DNA of 64,000 nt, from contig NZ_LMNL01000004.1 of the NCBI RefSeq assembly GCF_001422985.1, forward strand, positions 22,024 through 86,023. Direction: 5' to 3'. The position numbers and the translations under genes are program-made. The DNA comes from Methylobacterium sp. Leaf117. Its GTDB lineage: Bacteria; Pseudomonadota; Alphaproteobacteria; Rhizobiales; Beijerinckiaceae. The notes below the pieces were generated by a model. The model was not told the DNA's origin. It did not search any database and saw only the letters and a list, made by a program, of their open reading frames with translations. How positions within the stretch are numbered: position 1 is the stretch's first letter; each line of letters starts with the position of its first letter. Below, piece after piece: positions 8,263-17,979 of the stretch.

Positions 8263-9359
8263 GCCACCTTCGCCATGCTCTCGGCGTCCGCGGCGATATG
8301 GGCGCGGCTGGCCATCAAGGGCTGGATGCGGGTGCCGTAGGCGTCGAGCCCCTTGAGGAAGTCGTCGAACACCAGCAGCACGCCCTCGGTGCCCGGCACG
8401 GTGGCGACCTCGTCGAGCATGCGCGCCACCTCGGCGTAGGAGCCGACCAGCGTGCCCATGTTGATGTTCACCGCCGAGGTCGGGTCGGCCATCTGGCGCA
8501 CGTTGGTGTCGGTGCCCGACTTGGTGTCGGCGGCGCCCTGCACCCCGAGCCAGGCGATGGCTTCCTGGTCGGCGCCGGCCTTGTAATGCTCCCAGGTGGC
8601 CCGGGCGGCCTCGTCGGTCTCGTCGGCGATGATCATGAACAGCACGTAGGAGGAGACGTCGCGGCCGGTCGCAGCCTTGGCAGATTCCAGCCGCTCCACC
8701 GTGGGGGCGAAGGCGGTGGGCGTGTTCACGCCCTTGCCGAAGCAGAAATTATAGTCGGCGTACTTCGCCGTGAACTCCATGCCGGCGCTCGACTGGCCGG
8801 CGCAGATGATCTTCATCTCGGCCTGCGGGCGCGGGCTGAGACGGCAATCGTCCATCTGGAAGAAGTCACCCTTGAGGGTACAGGTGCCGGTCTCCCACAG
8901 GTCGCGCAGAACCTGCGCGTATTCCGAGAGATACTCGTAGCGGCGCGAGAAATATTCGTCGCCGGGCCACAGGCCCATCTGGGCGTATTCCGGCCGCTGC
9001 CAGCCGGTGACGAGGTTGAGGCCGAAGCGCCCGTTCGAGATCGAATCGATGGTGGCGGCCATCCGGGCCGTGATGGCGGGGGGCATGCACAGGGTCGCGG
9101 CCGTGGCGAACAGCTTGATCCGGCTGGTGACGGCGGCCAGACCCGCCATCAGGGTGAAGGATTCGAGGTTGTGGTCCCAGAACTCGGTCTTGCCGCCGAA
9201 GCCCCGCAGCTTGATCATCGACAGGGCGAAGTCGAAGCCGTAGCCCTCGGCCTTGAGCACGATCTGCTTGTTCAGCTCGAAGCTGGGCTTGTACTGCGGC
9301 GCGTTCTCCGACAGGAGCCAGCCGTTGTTTCCGATCGGGATGAAGACGCCGACGTTCAT
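8259..9359 (-). CDS. rutA: Pyrimidine monooxygenase (RutA)
   Basis: A 366-residue flavin-dependent monooxygenase of the bacterial luciferase-like family that opens the uracil ring using FMNH2 (from RutF) and oxygen. The N-terminal [20 protein letters not shown], the [20 protein letters not shown] segment and [21 protein letters not shown] are the RutA signatures. I chose the ATG at 9357-9359 because it gives the exact family N-terminus; about 41 upstream codons in frame are spurious. First gene of the operon, with a RutR operator at 9501-9516. Confidence 0.95.
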   Translation of the reverse strand: MNVGVFIPIGNNGWLLSENAPQYKPSFELNKQIVLKAEGYGFDFALSMIKLRGFGGKTEFWDHNLESFTLMAGLAAVTSRIKLFATAATLCMPPAITARMAATIDSISNGRFGLNLVTGWQRPEYAQMGLWPGDEYFSRRYEYLSEYAQVLRDLWETGTCTLKGDFFQMDDCRLSPRPQAEMKIICAGQSSAGMEFTAKYADYNFCFGKGVNTPTAFAPTVERLESAKAATGRDVSSYVLFMIIADETDEAARATWEHYKAGADQEAIAWLGVQGAADTKSGTDTNVRQMADPTSAVNINMGTLVGSYAEVARMLDEVATVPGTEGVLLVFDDFLKGLDAYGTRIQPLMASRAHIAADAESMAKVA

Positions 9360-9500
9360 GGCAACCTCGCTCGCACCGGGCAGCCCCGGCTGAAGGACAA
9401 GACTTCGCAACAGGCACGGACTGGACAAAGCAAGACGAGGGCCTGTCGAGACCGGACGGGAGACTGACATCACCCCCGGCACCGACGATCCAACTCTATT

Positions 9501-9516
9501 TAGACCAAATGGTCAA
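9501..9516. promoter_or_regulatory. RutR operator upstream of rutA
   Basis: tagaccaaatggtcaa matches the known RutR consensus TTGACCA-N2-TGGTCAA in all but one position and is an almost perfect palindrome. It lies 142 bases before the rutA start, between rutA and rutR. RutR in E. coli is released by uracil, so the same control is inferred. On the minus strand the right arm reads TTGACC and could double as a -35 element. Confidence 0.88.
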
Positions 9517-9612
9517 ACTCCATTCGGCGCTTTTCCGGTGGTTGCATAAAGTCTCTCCGGTTTGCCTAGCGGTTGAGCGGTCGCTGCCCAGATGGATGGC
9601 GGATTCGGCCCG

Positions 9613-10278
9613 CTACCGCGCGGGATTCAGGCCGAGCCCGGCCAGAATCAGGTCCTGCGTGCTGGCGACGACCGATTCGAAGAAGGCCGGATCGTCGAGG
9701 CTGCGCCCGCTGACGGCATCCACCTGCACGGCGAAGTCGGCGTAGTGCTGGGTGATCGCCCAGATCGAGAAGATCAGGTGATGCGGGTCGTGCGGGCCGA
9801 TTCGCCCCTGCGCGCTCCAGCTTCGGATGACGGTGGCCTTGGCCTCGACGAGGTCGCGCAGCGGGCCTTCCAACTCCGGCCGCAGCAGCGGCGCTCCCTG
9901 AACGATCTCCAGGCAGAACAGGCGCGAGGCTTGGGGCGCATCGCGCGACAGGGTCAGCTTGGCGCGGATGTAGTGCCGGAAGGCCTCGGCCGGCTCGCTG
10001 TCGGCGTCGAAGGCCTGGAGCGGATCGAGCCAGACCGCGAGCACCCGGCGCAGGACCGCAATGTAAAGCTCCTCCTTCGAGGGAAAGTAGTACAGCAGGT
10101 TGGTCTTCGAGAGGCCCGCCCGCTCGGCGATGCCCTCGACGCTGGCGCCATGCAGCCCAACGCTCGAAAACAGGGCAAGCCCTGCATCGAGGATCATCAC
10201 GCGGCGCGCCTCGCCGTCCTTCCGACGCCGACGTGCGGGTGGGGGGGCGACGGCGGCGTCCGGGCTGGTCTCGGTCAT
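9613..10278 (-). CDS. rutR: TetR-family regulator of pyrimidine use (RutR)
   Basis: About 221 residues. The N-terminal TetR helix-turn-helix covers roughly residues 25-70 ([38 protein letters not shown]), followed by the RutR-type C-terminal ligand domain ([20 protein letters not shown] and the [17 protein letters not shown] segment). Identification is supported by the adjacent rut operon and the RutR-type palindrome. It is on the same strand as rutA, 254 bases upstream. An ATG three codons earlier (10287) is an alternative start; MTETSP is preferred as a usual N-terminus. Confidence 0.9.
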   Translation of the reverse strand: MTETSPDAAVAPPPARRRRKDGEARRVMILDAGLALFSSVGLHGASVEGIAERAGLSKTNLLYYFPSKEELYIAVLRRVLAVWLDPLQAFDADSEPAEAFRHYIRAKLTLSRDAPQASRLFCLEIVQGAPLLRPELEGPLRDLVEAKATVIRSWSAQGRIGPHDPHHLIFSIWAITQHYADFAVQVDAVSGRSLDDPAFFESVVASTQDLILAGLGLNPAR

Positions 10279-10359
10279 GGCGCGCATCGAAGCCCGCGGC
10301 GGCGGCGGCTGGCAAGAGGGGCGATGCGGCGTGTCCCGCGTTATTCCGGCGCGCCGCCG

Positions 10360-11259
10360 TCAGGCGGGCGGGTGCGTCCGCATCCAGTGCTCGGCGATGT
10401 CGATGCGGCGGGCGACCCAGACCCGGTCGTGGGCGGCGATATGGTCGAGGAAGCGGACCAGGGCGCCGATCCGCCCCGGCCGGCCGACGAGCCGGCAATG
10501 CAGGCCCACCGACATCATCTTGGGCGCGTGCTCGCCCTCTTCATAGAGCGCATCGAAGGTGTCGCGCAGGTAGGTGAAGAGGTGGTCGCCGGTGTTGAAG
10601 CCCTGGATCGCCGCGCATTTCATGTCGTTGGCGTCGAGGGTGTAGGGCACCACGAGGCCCCGGCCGCTGGGCTCCGCGATCCAGTACGGCAGGTCGTCGG
10701 CGTACGAATCGGCGAGATAGGTCATCCCGGCCTCGATCCCGAGGTCGAGGGTGTGGGGCGAGGAGCGCCCGGTGTACCAGCCGCGCGGGCGCGCCCCGGT
10801 GAGATCGGTGTGGATGCGGATCGCCTCGTCCATGTGCGCCTTCTCCTCGGCGCGGGTGAAGTCGCGGTAGTCGATCCATTTCAGCCCGTGGCAGGCGATC
10901 TCCCAATCGGCCTCCCGCATGGCGGCGGCGATGTCGGGATGGCGGGCCAGCGCGGTGGCGACGGCGAACGCCGTCACGGGAATGTTGCGCGATCGGAACA
11001 GCCGCCACAGCCGCCAGAACCCGGCCCGCGCACCATACTCGAACAGCGATTCGAGGCTCATGTGACGCTGGCCCGGCCAGGGCTGCGCGCCGACGAGCTC
11101 CGACAGGAAGGCCTCCGAGGCCGCATCCCCGTGCAGGATGCAGTTCTCGCCCCCCTCCTCGTAGTTGAGCACGATCTGCACCGCGATCCGCGCGTTGCCC
11201 GGCCAGTGCGGATGCGGCGGGGTGCGGCCGTAGCCGACGAGGTCGCGGGGATAGGTCAC
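10360..11259 (-). CDS. puuE: PuuE-type allantoinase (polysaccharide-deacetylase fold)
   Basis: A 299-residue enzyme of the metal-independent PuuE allantoinase group within the NodB/polysaccharide-deacetylase fold, hydrolysing allantoin to allantoate. Features: [20 protein letters not shown] at the N-terminus, [30 protein letters not shown], and [19 protein letters not shown], all typical of PuuE. Cytoplasmic, no signal peptide. It completes the urate-to-allantoate route with the uricase and the OHCU/HIU fusion. The neighbour rutR is 81 bases away on the same strand. Confidence 0.9.
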   Translation of the reverse strand: MTYPRDLVGYGRTPPHPHWPGNARIAVQIVLNYEEGGENCILHGDAASEAFLSELVGAQPWPGQRHMSLESLFEYGARAGFWRLWRLFRSRNIPVTAFAVATALARHPDIAAAMREADWEIACHGLKWIDYRDFTRAEEKAHMDEAIRIHTDLTGARPRGWYTGRSSPHTLDLGIEAGMTYLADSYADDLPYWIAEPSGRGLVVPYTLDANDMKCAAIQGFNTGDHLFTYLRDTFDALYEEGEHAPKMMSVGLHCRLVGRPGRIGALVRFLDHIAAHDRVWVARRIDIAEHWMRTHPPA

Positions 11260-11478
11260 GGGGCCGGCCCTTGGCTTGGCGTGAGGATCGACTTCGCTGT
11301 TCGGCCGGGGAGGCGCCTGCTGTCAACCGGCTCGGGGTCCTTGCACTCGCGGCGCCGGAATGCATCCATGCGCGCCGCGCTGACTGCGGCGAGCTTGCCG
11401 CGCCGAACCCTCACCGCGCACGGTCCTTGCCTTCACCGGCGGCTGACCGGCCCGCGCCCAACCCCCGAGGTCTCTCCC

Positions 11479-12099
11479 GTGCTCCTGACCCCTCGCGAAA
11501 AGGACAAGCTCCTCCTCGCCATGGCCGCGCAGGTGGCCCGCAACCGGCTCGGCCGGGGCGTGAAGCTGAATTACCCGGAGGCGGTGGCGCTGATCAGCGA
11601 CTTTGTGGTCGAGGGCGCGCGGGACGGGCGCTCGGTCTCGGAGCTGATGCAGGCCGGCGGGCACGTGCTCACCGCCGAGCAGTGCATGGACGGCGTGCCC
11701 GAGATGATCCACGACATCCAGGTCGAGGCGACCTTCCCGGACGGGACTAAGCTCGTCACCGTGCACCACCCGATCCGGGGCGCGGCCTCGGCGGAGGTGC
11801 CCGGCACCGTGACCACCCTGCCCGGCGAGATCGTGTTCAACGAAGGTGCGCCCCGGACCCTGGTGACGGTCTCGAATGTCGGCGACCGGCCGATCCAGGT
11901 CGGCTCGCACTACCACTTCTACGAGGTCAATCCCGGCCTGACCTTCGACCGCGAGGCGGCGCGCGGCCAGCGCCTCGACATCGCCCCCGGCACGGCGGTG
12001 CGCTTCGAGCCCGGCGTGACCCGCGAGGTCGTGCTGGTGCCGCTCGGCGGAAACCGCACCGTGTACGGGTTCCGCGGCGACGTGATGGGAGCGCTCTGA
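11479..12099 (+). CDS. ureAB: Urease gamma/beta subunit fusion
   Basis: A 206-residue fusion of the two small urease subunits. Residues 1-100 are gamma ([40 protein letters not shown], and [20 protein letters not shown]). Residues 105-206 are beta (IPGEI-type [54 protein letters not shown]). Start GTG at 11479 is preceded by gagg eight bases upstream, and it gives the correct gamma N-terminus. Four bases separate it from ureC. Such gamma/beta fusions are known in other bacteria. It assembles with UreC into the cytoplasmic urease. Confidence 0.95.
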   Translation: MLLTPREKDKLLLAMAAQVARNRLGRGVKLNYPEAVALISDFVVEGARDGRSVSELMQAGGHVLTAEQCMDGVPEMIHDIQVEATFPDGTKLVTVHHPIRGAASAEVPGTVTTLPGEIVFNEGAPRTLVTVSNVGDRPIQVGSHYHFYEVNPGLTFDREAARGQRLDIAPGTAVRFEPGVTREVVLVPLGGNRTVYGFRGDVMGAL

Positions 12100-12103
12100 C
12101 ACC

Positions 12104-13831
12104 ATGGCCAACATGCCCCCTCGCGCCGCCCTGCCCCGGGCCGCCTATGCCGACATGTTCGGCCCGACCACGGGCGACCGCATCCGGCTCGCCGACACGT
12201 CCCTCGTGATCGAGGTCGAGCGCGACCACACCACCTATGGCGAGGAGGTGAAGTTCGGCGGCGGCAAGGTGATTCGCGACGGCATGGGGCAATCCCAGGT
12301 CACCAACCAGGACGGGGCGGTGGACACCGTCATCACCAACGCGGTGGTCCTCGACCATTGGGGCGTGGTGAAGTGCGACGTCGGGATCGTGAAGGGCCGG
12401 ATCGCCAAGCTCGGCAAGGCCGGCAACCCGGATATCCAGCCCGGCGTCGACATCGTCGTCGGCCCCGGCACGGAGGTAATCGCCGGCGAGGGCAAGATCC
12501 TCACGGCCGGCGGGTTCGACAGCCACATCCACTACATCTGCCCGCAGCAGATCGACGAGGCCCTGTGCTCCGGCATCACCACCATGCTGGGCGGTGGCAC
12601 CGGGCCGGCGCACGGCACCTTCGCCACCACCTGCACCCCCGGGCCGTGGCACCTCGCCCGAATGATCGAGGCGGCGGATGCCTTCCCGATGAACCTCGCC
12701 TTCGCGGGCAAGGGCAACGCGGCGCGGCCCGAGAGCCTGGTGGAGATGGTCCGCGCCGGGGCCTGCGCGCTGAAGCTGCACGAGGATTGGGGGACCACGC
12801 CCCAGGCCATCGACACCTGCCTCACCGTCGCCGACCTCCACGACGTGCAGGTGATGATCCACTCCGACACGCTCAACGAATCCGGCTTCGTCGAGGACAC
12901 GATCCGGGCCTTCGCGGGGCGGACCATCCACGCCTTCCACACCGAGGGGGCGGGCGGCGGCCACGCGCCGGACATCATCAAGGTGGCGGGGCTGGCCAAC
13001 GTGCTGCCGTCCTCGACCAACCCGACGCGGCCCTACACGAAGAACACCATCGACGAGCATCTCGACATGCTGATGGTGTGCCACCACCTCGACCCGGCCA
13101 TCCCGGAGGACCTCGCCTTCGCGGAGAGCCGCATCCGGCGCGAGACCATCGCGGCCGAGGACATCCTGCACGACATCGGCGCGCTCTCGATGATGTCCTC
13201 GGACAGCCAGGCCATGGGCCGGGTCGGCGAGGTCGTCATCCGCACCTGGCAGACGGCCGACAAGATGAAGCGCCAGCGCGGCGCCCTGCCGGGCGACACC
13301 TCCGGCAACGACAACCTGCGCGCCCGCCGCTACGTGGCCAAGTACACCATCAACCCGGCCATCGCGCACGGCGTCTCGGGCCAGATCGGCTCGGTGGAGC
13401 CGGGCAAGCTCGCCGATCTCGTCCTGTGGAATCCGGCCTTCTTCGGGGTGAAGCCCGATCTCGTCATCAAGGGCGGGGCCATCGCCACCGCCCCGATGGG
13501 CGACCCCAACGCCTCGATCCCGACGCCGCAGCCGGTGCATTATCGGCCGATGTTCGGGGCCTACGGCCGGGTGCCCTTCGCCACCGCCCTGACCTTCGTG
13601 TCGAAGGCGGCGATCGAGGATGGCCTGGGCGAGAGGCTGGGGGTGCAGAAGCGCCTCGTCGCCGTCGAGAACGTGCGCGGCGGCATCTCGAAGAAGAGCA
13701 TGATCCTCAACGACGCCACCCCACACATCGAGGTCGACCCCGAGACCTACGACGTCCGCGCCGACGGCGAACTCCTGGTCTGCGAGCCCGCCGAGGTGCT
13801 GCCGATGGCGCAGCGCTACTTCCTGTTTTGA
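12104..13831 (+). CDS. ureC: Urease alpha subunit
   Basis: The 575-residue catalytic subunit that hydrolyses urea to ammonia and carbamate with two nickel ions. Active-site features are all present: [10 protein letters not shown] (His-x-His ligands), [12 protein letters not shown] with the Lys that is carbamylated, [25 protein letters not shown], the flap region containing MVCHHLD, and the Asp in [11 protein letters not shown]. Length is at the family norm of about 570. Directly downstream of ureAB. A very long antisense frame (858 codons) runs across this gene and is an artefact of GC-rich codon use. Confidence 0.97.
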   Translation: MANMPPRAALPRAAYADMFGPTTGDRIRLADTSLVIEVERDHTTYGEEVKFGGGKVIRDGMGQSQVTNQDGAVDTVITNAVVLDHWGVVKCDVGIVKGRIAKLGKAGNPDIQPGVDIVVGPGTEVIAGEGKILTAGGFDSHIHYICPQQIDEALCSGITTMLGGGTGPAHGTFATTCTPGPWHLARMIEAADAFPMNLAFAGKGNAARPESLVEMVRAGACALKLHEDWGTTPQAIDTCLTVADLHDVQVMIHSDTLNESGFVEDTIRAFAGRTIHAFHTEGAGGGHAPDIIKVAGLANVLPSSTNPTRPYTKNTIDEHLDMLMVCHHLDPAIPEDLAFAESRIRRETIAAEDILHDIGALSMMSSDSQAMGRVGEVVIRTWQTADKMKRQRGALPGDTSGNDNLRARRYVAKYTINPAIAHGVSGQIGSVEPGKLADLVLWNPAFFGVKPDLVIKGGAIATAPMGDPNASIPTPQPVHYRPMFGAYGRVPFATALTFVSKAAIEDGLGERLGVQKRLVAVENVRGGISKKSMILNDATPHIEVDPETYDVRADGELLVCEPAEVLPMAQRYFLF

Positions 13832-13864
13832 GGTAGGATGCGGTCGACGCGCGCGGAGTCCCAC

Positions 13865-14392
13865 ATGTCCAAGGCGGCCCTCAGCCCATCCCAGGGGCAC
13901 GACCTCTACGAGACCGACCTCTACCTGTGGACGCAGGATCAGGCCGCCCTTCTGCGCACGGGGGGGCGGCAAGCCGGTGGCCAGCAAGCCGGCGACCAGC
14001 AAGCCAGCGACCGGCACCGCATCGACTGGTACCATCTTGCCGAGGAAATCGAGAGCTTGGGTGGATCCCAAAAATCCGAGATCCGGAACCGCCTCGCCGT
14101 GCTGCTCCAGCACCTGCTGAAATGGGAATTCCAGCCGGACCATCGGAAATACGGCTGGCGCGCCTCGATGGTCGAGCAGCGTCTCCAGATCGAAGGTCTT
14201 CTCGATGTCAGCCCGAGCCTCCGGGCTTGGCCGGAGAGGGTCCTGGCCAAGGCCTATCACCTGGCGCGCGTCCGCGCGGCGAGCGAGACCGGGCTGGCGG
14301 AACAGACATTTCCGCAGGCCTGTCCCTACACCCTGGCGCAGATCCTGGACGACAGCTTCTATCCCGGCCCTCTCGAGCCTCGCTTCACCTGA
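13865..14392 (+). CDS. DUF29 family protein within the urease operon
   Basis: A 175-residue member of the DUF29 family ([20 protein letters not shown], then [37 protein letters not shown]). The family is common in cyanobacteria and proteobacteria and has no established function. It sits between ureC and ureE, 33 bases after ureC. Residues about 35-50 ([12 protein letters not shown]) are an insertion encoded by three 15-bp repeats at 13968-14012, splitting the normally continuous N-terminal segment. No signal peptide. A urease role is not implied by the family, but the position suggests co-transcription. Confidence 0.8.
   Translation: MSKAALSPSQGHDLYETDLYLWTQDQAALLRTGGRQAGGQQAGDQQASDRHRIDWYHLAEEIESLGGSQKSEIRNRLAVLLQHLLKWEFQPDHRKYGWRASMVEQRLQIEGLLDVSPSLRAWPERVLAKAYHLARVRAASETGLAEQTFPQACPYTLAQILDDSFYPGPLEPRFT
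13968..14012. repeat. Three 15-bp tandem repeats inside the DUF29 gene
   Basis: ggcaagccggtggcc, agcaagccggcgacc and agcaagccagcgacc follow one another in frame and encode the Gln/Ala/Gly insertion in the DUF29 protein. Confidence 0.8.
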
Positions 14393-14441
14393 TGAACTCT
14401 GCCGATCCCGTGACCACCTGCACCGTATCGTCCCACGCCCC

Positions 14442-14969
14442 ATGATCCGCGCCACCCACGTCCAGCGCCGCGATGCCCTGTCCGGCGAGATCGTCGATCG
14501 CATCGTCCTCGACCATGGCGACCGGCACCGCCGGCGTATGGCGATGCGCGCCGCGGGCGGGCTGTCCTTCCTGCTCGACCTGCCCGAGCCGACCGTCCTC
14601 GACGACGGCGACGCCCTGGTGCTGCAGGATGGCCGGCTGGTCTGGGTCGAGGCCGCGCCGGAGCCGCTGCTGGAGATCCGGGCGGCCGACGATCACGCCC
14701 TCAAGCGCCTGATCTGGCACATCGGCAACCGGCATATCCCGGCCGAGATCGGCACCGACGCGGTCTATATCGGCTTCGACCACGTGCTCGCCGAGATGGT
14801 GCGTGGACTGGGCGGCAGCGCCGAACCGGTCCAGCGCCCGTTCCGGCCGGAGGGCGGCGCCTATGCGGGCGAGGCCGCAAGTCAGCATCACCACGCCCAC
14901 CATCATGGTCACCACCCGCACGACCACTTGCACGACCACTTGCACGACCATCCGCACGCTCATGATTGA
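14442..14969 (+). CDS. ureE: Urease accessory nickel chaperone UreE
   Basis: A 175-residue nickel metallochaperone that delivers nickel to the UreF-UreG-apo-urease complex. N-terminal peptide-binding domain: [20 protein letters not shown] and [21 protein letters not shown]-terminal metal-binding domain: [14 protein letters not shown] (the conserved His) and a histidine tail with about 15 His in [18 protein letters not shown], partly a 12-bp DNA repeat. Its last codons overlap the start of ureF by eight bases. The ATG at 14442 gives the family N-terminus. Confidence 0.93.
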   Translation: MIRATHVQRRDALSGEIVDRIVLDHGDRHRRRMAMRAAGGLSFLLDLPEPTVLDDGDALVLQDGRLVWVEAAPEPLLEIRAADDHALKRLIWHIGNRHIPAEIGTDAVYIGFDHVLAEMVRGLGGSAEPVQRPFRPEGGAYAGEAASQHHHAHHHGHHPHDHLHDHLHDHPHAHD

Positions 14970-15636
14970 GGCCCTGCGCCTGATGGCGTGGCTGTCGCCG
15001 GGCTATCCGGTGGGGGCCTACGCCTATTCGCACGGGCTCGAGGGCGCGGTGGAGAGCGGCGAGGTCGGCGACGAGGCCTCGCTGACGGATTGGCTCGCCG
15101 ACGTGCTCGAGCACGGCTCGGGCCGCAACGACCTCATCCTCCTGGCCGAAGCCCATGCGGCGGCGTCGGCCGGAGACGCGCCGAGGCTGTCCGAGGTCAA
15201 CGACCTCGCCCTGGCCCTGGCCCCCTCGCGCGAACTGCACCTGGAGACGAGCCAGCAGGGCCGCAGCTTCCTCGACGCCACCGTGGCGGCCTGGGGCACG
15301 CCGGGCCTCGATCGCCTCGCCGCGGGCCTGCCCGGCGCGGTCGCCTACCCCGTCGCCGTCGGGCTCGCGGCCGGCGCCCACCGCATGGCCCTGGCGCCGG
15401 TGCTGGCCGGGTTCGGCCTCGCCTTCCTGCAGAACCTGGTCTCGGCGGCCCTGCGCTGCGCGCCCATCGGCCAGAGCGCCGGCACGCGGATCGTCGCCGC
15501 CCTGACGCCGCGGGTGACGGCGCTCGCCGTCACCATTCCGGCGCTCACCCGCGACGATCTCGGCAGCGCCACCCTGAATCTCGACCTCGGCTCGTTCCGG
15601 CACGAGACCCAGTATTCCCGGATCTTCCGGTCCTGA
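14962..15636 (+). CDS. ureF: Urease accessory protein UreF
   Basis: A 224-residue all-helical accessory protein that regulates UreG GTPase activity during nickel insertion. Signature segments: [21 protein letters not shown] at 8-28, [11 protein letters not shown] at 87-97, [14 protein letters not shown], and the C-terminal [12 protein letters not shown]. The start codon lies inside the end of ureE, so translation is coupled. Order ureE-ureF-ureG is conventional. Confidence 0.94.
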   Translation: MIEALRLMAWLSPGYPVGAYAYSHGLEGAVESGEVGDEASLTDWLADVLEHGSGRNDLILLAEAHAAASAGDAPRLSEVNDLALALAPSRELHLETSQQGRSFLDATVAAWGTPGLDRLAAGLPGAVAYPVAVGLAAGAHRMALAPVLAGFGLAFLQNLVSAALRCAPIGQSAGTRIVAALTPRVTALAVTIPALTRDDLGSATLNLDLGSFRHETQYSRIFRS

Positions 15637-15659
15637 GCCCCCCGCATGAGGAATGTGCG

Positions 15660-16277
15660 ATGACGTCTCTCAACGGCCCGCTTCGCGTCGGCATCGGCGG
15701 CCCCGTCGGCTCCGGCAAGACGGCCCTGATGGAGCAACTGTGCAAGCGCTTCCGCGACACGTACGAAATCTGCGCCATCACCAACGACATCTACACCAAG
15801 GAGGATGCCCGCCTCCTCACCGTGGCCGGCGCCCTGCCCGAGGAGCGGATCATGGGCGTCGAGACCGGCGGCTGTCCGCACACGGCCATTCGCGAGGATG
15901 CCTCGATCAATCTCGCGGCGGTGGCGGAGATGCGCCGGCGTTTCCCGAAGCTCGACCTGATCCTGATCGAGTCGGGCGGCGACAACCTCGCGGCGACCTT
16001 CTCGCCGGAACTCGCCGACCTGACCCTCTACGTCATCGACGTGGCGGGCGGCGAGAAGATCCCCCGCAAGGGCGGCCCCGGCATCACCCGCTCGGATCTT
16101 CTGATCGTCAACAAGACCGACCTCGCGCCCCTGGTCGGCGCCGATCTCGGCATCATGGAATCGGACACGAAGCGGATGCGCGGCACCCGGCCCTACGTGT
16201 TCTCGTCCCTGCGCGACGGCCACGGGGCGGACGCCATCGCGCGCTTCGTGGTGGAGGCCGGCGGGCTGAACGCCTGA
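15660..16277 (+). CDS. ureG: Urease accessory GTPase UreG
   Basis: A 205-residue SIMIBI-class GTPase that powers nickel insertion into urease. P-loop GGPVGSGKT at about 11-19, NDIYTKEDA, the metal-binding Cys-Pro-His in [32 protein letters not shown] (Walker B region), and the guanine-specific NKTD. It begins 23 bases after ureF. Last recognised gene of the operon. The partner UreD/UreH is not seen anywhere in the window. Confidence 0.96.
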   Translation: MTSLNGPLRVGIGGPVGSGKTALMEQLCKRFRDTYEICAITNDIYTKEDARLLTVAGALPEERIMGVETGGCPHTAIREDASINLAAVAEMRRRFPKLDLILIESGGDNLAATFSPELADLTLYVIDVAGGEKIPRKGGPGITRSDLLIVNKTDLAPLVGADLGIMESDTKRMRGTRPYVFSSLRDGHGADAIARFVVEAGGLNA

Positions 16278-16301
16278 GCGGCCTTCTTCGGACGGACCGT
16301 C

Positions 16302-16460
16302 CTAAGACCGGCCCACCGGCGCCCTGGTCCCGGCCGACGTTCGTGCAGGCGACGCGGTGCGGAGGCGGTGGACCTGCCAGGTCAGCATCATGCTGGCCAC
16401 CATCAGGGCGGCATGCAGCAGGTGGAGCAGAACGGGCGTCTCGTGCAGCGTGTCTGGCAT
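16302..16460 (-). CDS. Small single-span membrane protein (52 residues)
   Basis: A minus-strand frame beginning MPDTLHETPVLLHLLHAALM, continuing VASMMLTWQVHRLRTASP and ending VGRS before TAG. Residues 9-29 form one hydrophobic span, followed by a basic segment, as in many small inner-membrane proteins. An in-frame ATG seven codons earlier (16479-16481) is possible; the inner start has a weak AGG nine bases upstream. It lies between convergent ureG and the HPP gene. No family recognised. Confidence 0.45.
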   Translation of the reverse strand: MPDTLHETPVLLHLLHAALMVASMMLTWQVHRLRTASPARTSAGTRAPVGRS

Positions 16461-16569
16461 CGGCGGGACCTGCGGGCGCATCCGGCGCGCCGGGAGCCGA
16501 GGCGTGCAACAAGCGGGCCAGACGTCCCCGCTCGGAAGGCCGGTCCCGCTTCAGGAACCCGGATCCGGC

Positions 16570-17796
16570 TCAGGAAGCCGGCTGCAGAGCCGCTCCCCGG
16601 GGCGCTACGTCCGGCGCCTCGAACGCCTTCGCCGAGACCAGGCGCGTCAGGACCGCGAGCAGGTCGGTCTGGGTGACGATTCCGAGGATGCGGTCGTCCG
16701 GAGCGGTAACCACCACCGCATGGCTATGGCCGTTGGTGAGGACCTCGACCAGGCTGAGCACCGGCGCGTCCGGCTCGGCCGTCCGCGCCTCCGACATCAC
16801 CCGCGCCAGCTCCGGCACGGGATTTTGCCCCGAACGCCCCTCGCTCCGCAGCGACAGCTCGCGCAGACCGACCGTGCCGACGAGCTGGCCGGATTCCGAC
16901 ACCACCGGCAGCGTCCGGATGTTGTGCCGGAGCAGCAGGTCGCGGGCTCGCTCGGGCGATTCGTGCAGGCCGAGGGTGATCACGTCGCGGGACATCACCG
17001 CCCCGCAGGTCAGGGTTCCGTGGGTCCTCTGCAGGGCCTGGGCCTCGACCTCCCGCAGCAGACGGTCGAGGTCGGTGCGGTCGATGTCGAGGGTTTCGTT
17101 GAGGGTCAGCAGCGCCGCGTCGACGTCCCGGACGTTGAAGCCCACCCGCACCGGGGCGGGCGCGTCGGCGGTGCCGTGCGGGTTGACCGGGGTGGCGGGT
17201 GCGACGTGCGGATAGGTCCGCCCCGAGACCCGATGGAAGGCGATGCCGAGCCCGACCAGGATGAGGGAGTTGAGGCAGACCGGGACGAACGGGAACAGGA
17301 AGCCGGACGAGGCGATGGCGGGGCCGCCGATCAGGGCGGTCAGGGCGGCGGCTCCGCCGGGCGGATGCAGGCAGCGGGTGAACGACATCACGGCGATGGC
17401 CAGCGAGACGCCGACCCCGATGGCCAGGACCGGGTTGGAGATGAAATGCGCGGCCGTGACGCCGATCAGGGCCGAGATCGTATTGCCGCCGATGATCGGC
17501 CAGGGCTGGGCCAGGGGGCTGGCCGGTACGGCGAAGAGCAGCACCGCCGTCGCGCCCATGGGCGCGACGATCAGGGGGATGTGCGGCCCCTCCCCGACGA
17601 TCCAGCCGCTGACGAGCCCCGTGAGGGCGATGCCGATGAGCGCGCCGAGGCAGCCGATCAGCCGCTCGCGCAGGGTCGCGCCGGCCAGGATCGGCCGGAA
17701 CACCCGGGCGCTCAGGGATGATCCGAGAGGAACGCCGGCAGGGACACCACCGACAGGGATTCCGGTCCGGCGTTCAGGGCCAACCCCATGCGACAT
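16570..17796 (-). CDS. HPP family membrane protein with two CBS domains
   Basis: About 408 residues. Residues 35-200 hold four hydrophobic segments of the HPP family (GGNTISALIGVTAAHF, then TRCLHPPGGAAALTALIGG with the name-giving His-Pro-Pro). The C-terminal half has a pair of CBS domains (CGAVMSRDVITLGLHESPER ... VGTVGLRELSL; VLSLVEVLTNGHSHAVVVTA ... ILGIVTQTDLLAVL), which usually bind adenine nucleotides. HPP proteins have been linked to nitrite transport in other organisms, but the substrate here cannot be told. The start MSHGVG is chosen for the GGGG before it; MADPEGG at 17841 is an alternative. Confidence 0.87.
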   Translation of the reverse strand: MSHGVGPERRTGIPVGGVPAGVPLGSSLSARVFRPILAGATLRERLIGCLGALIGIALTGLVSGWIVGEGPHIPLIVAPMGATAVLLFAVPASPLAQPWPIIGGNTISALIGVTAAHFISNPVLAIGVGVSLAIAVMSFTRCLHPPGGAAALTALIGGPAIASSGFLFPFVPVCLNSLILVGLGIAFHRVSGRTYPHVAPATPVNPHGTADAPAPVRVGFNVRDVDAALLTLNETLDIDRTDLDRLLREVEAQALQRTHGTLTCGAVMSRDVITLGLHESPERARDLLLRHNIRTLPVVSESGQLVGTVGLRELSLRSEGRSGQNPVPELARVMSEARTAEPDAPVLSLVEVLTNGHSHAVVVTAPDDRILGIVTQTDLLAVLTRLVSAKAFEAPDVAPRGAALQPAS

Positions 17797-17979
17797 CTGA
17801 CACCCCACATTCTCGCGCCGTCCGCCTTCAGGGTCGGCCATCGCCGACGATGCGGGTAGGCATCTCTGGTATACCAGCGAAAAACTGACAGACCGGCTCC
17901 GAAAATGCAACGCGCTTGGGCAGAATGCCTGCCATGAAGGCAGAGCCTTATGCCTGCCATGAAGGCAGGTTCTTCGGCT

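Noticed and set aside
10360..11259. Reading the PuuE gene as a chitin deacetylase
   Set aside because: The NodB metal-binding Asp-His-His set is not clearly present, and the sequence and context fit PuuE allantoinase.
14391..14445. Possible short peptide [17 protein letters not shown] between DUF29 and ureE
   Set aside because: Overlaps the ureE start in another frame and is too short to support.
11927..14503. Long antisense frame (858 codons) across ureC
   Set aside because: Mirror of strong GC-rich codon bias in ureC; the translation is low complexity and lacks any domain. ureC is certain.
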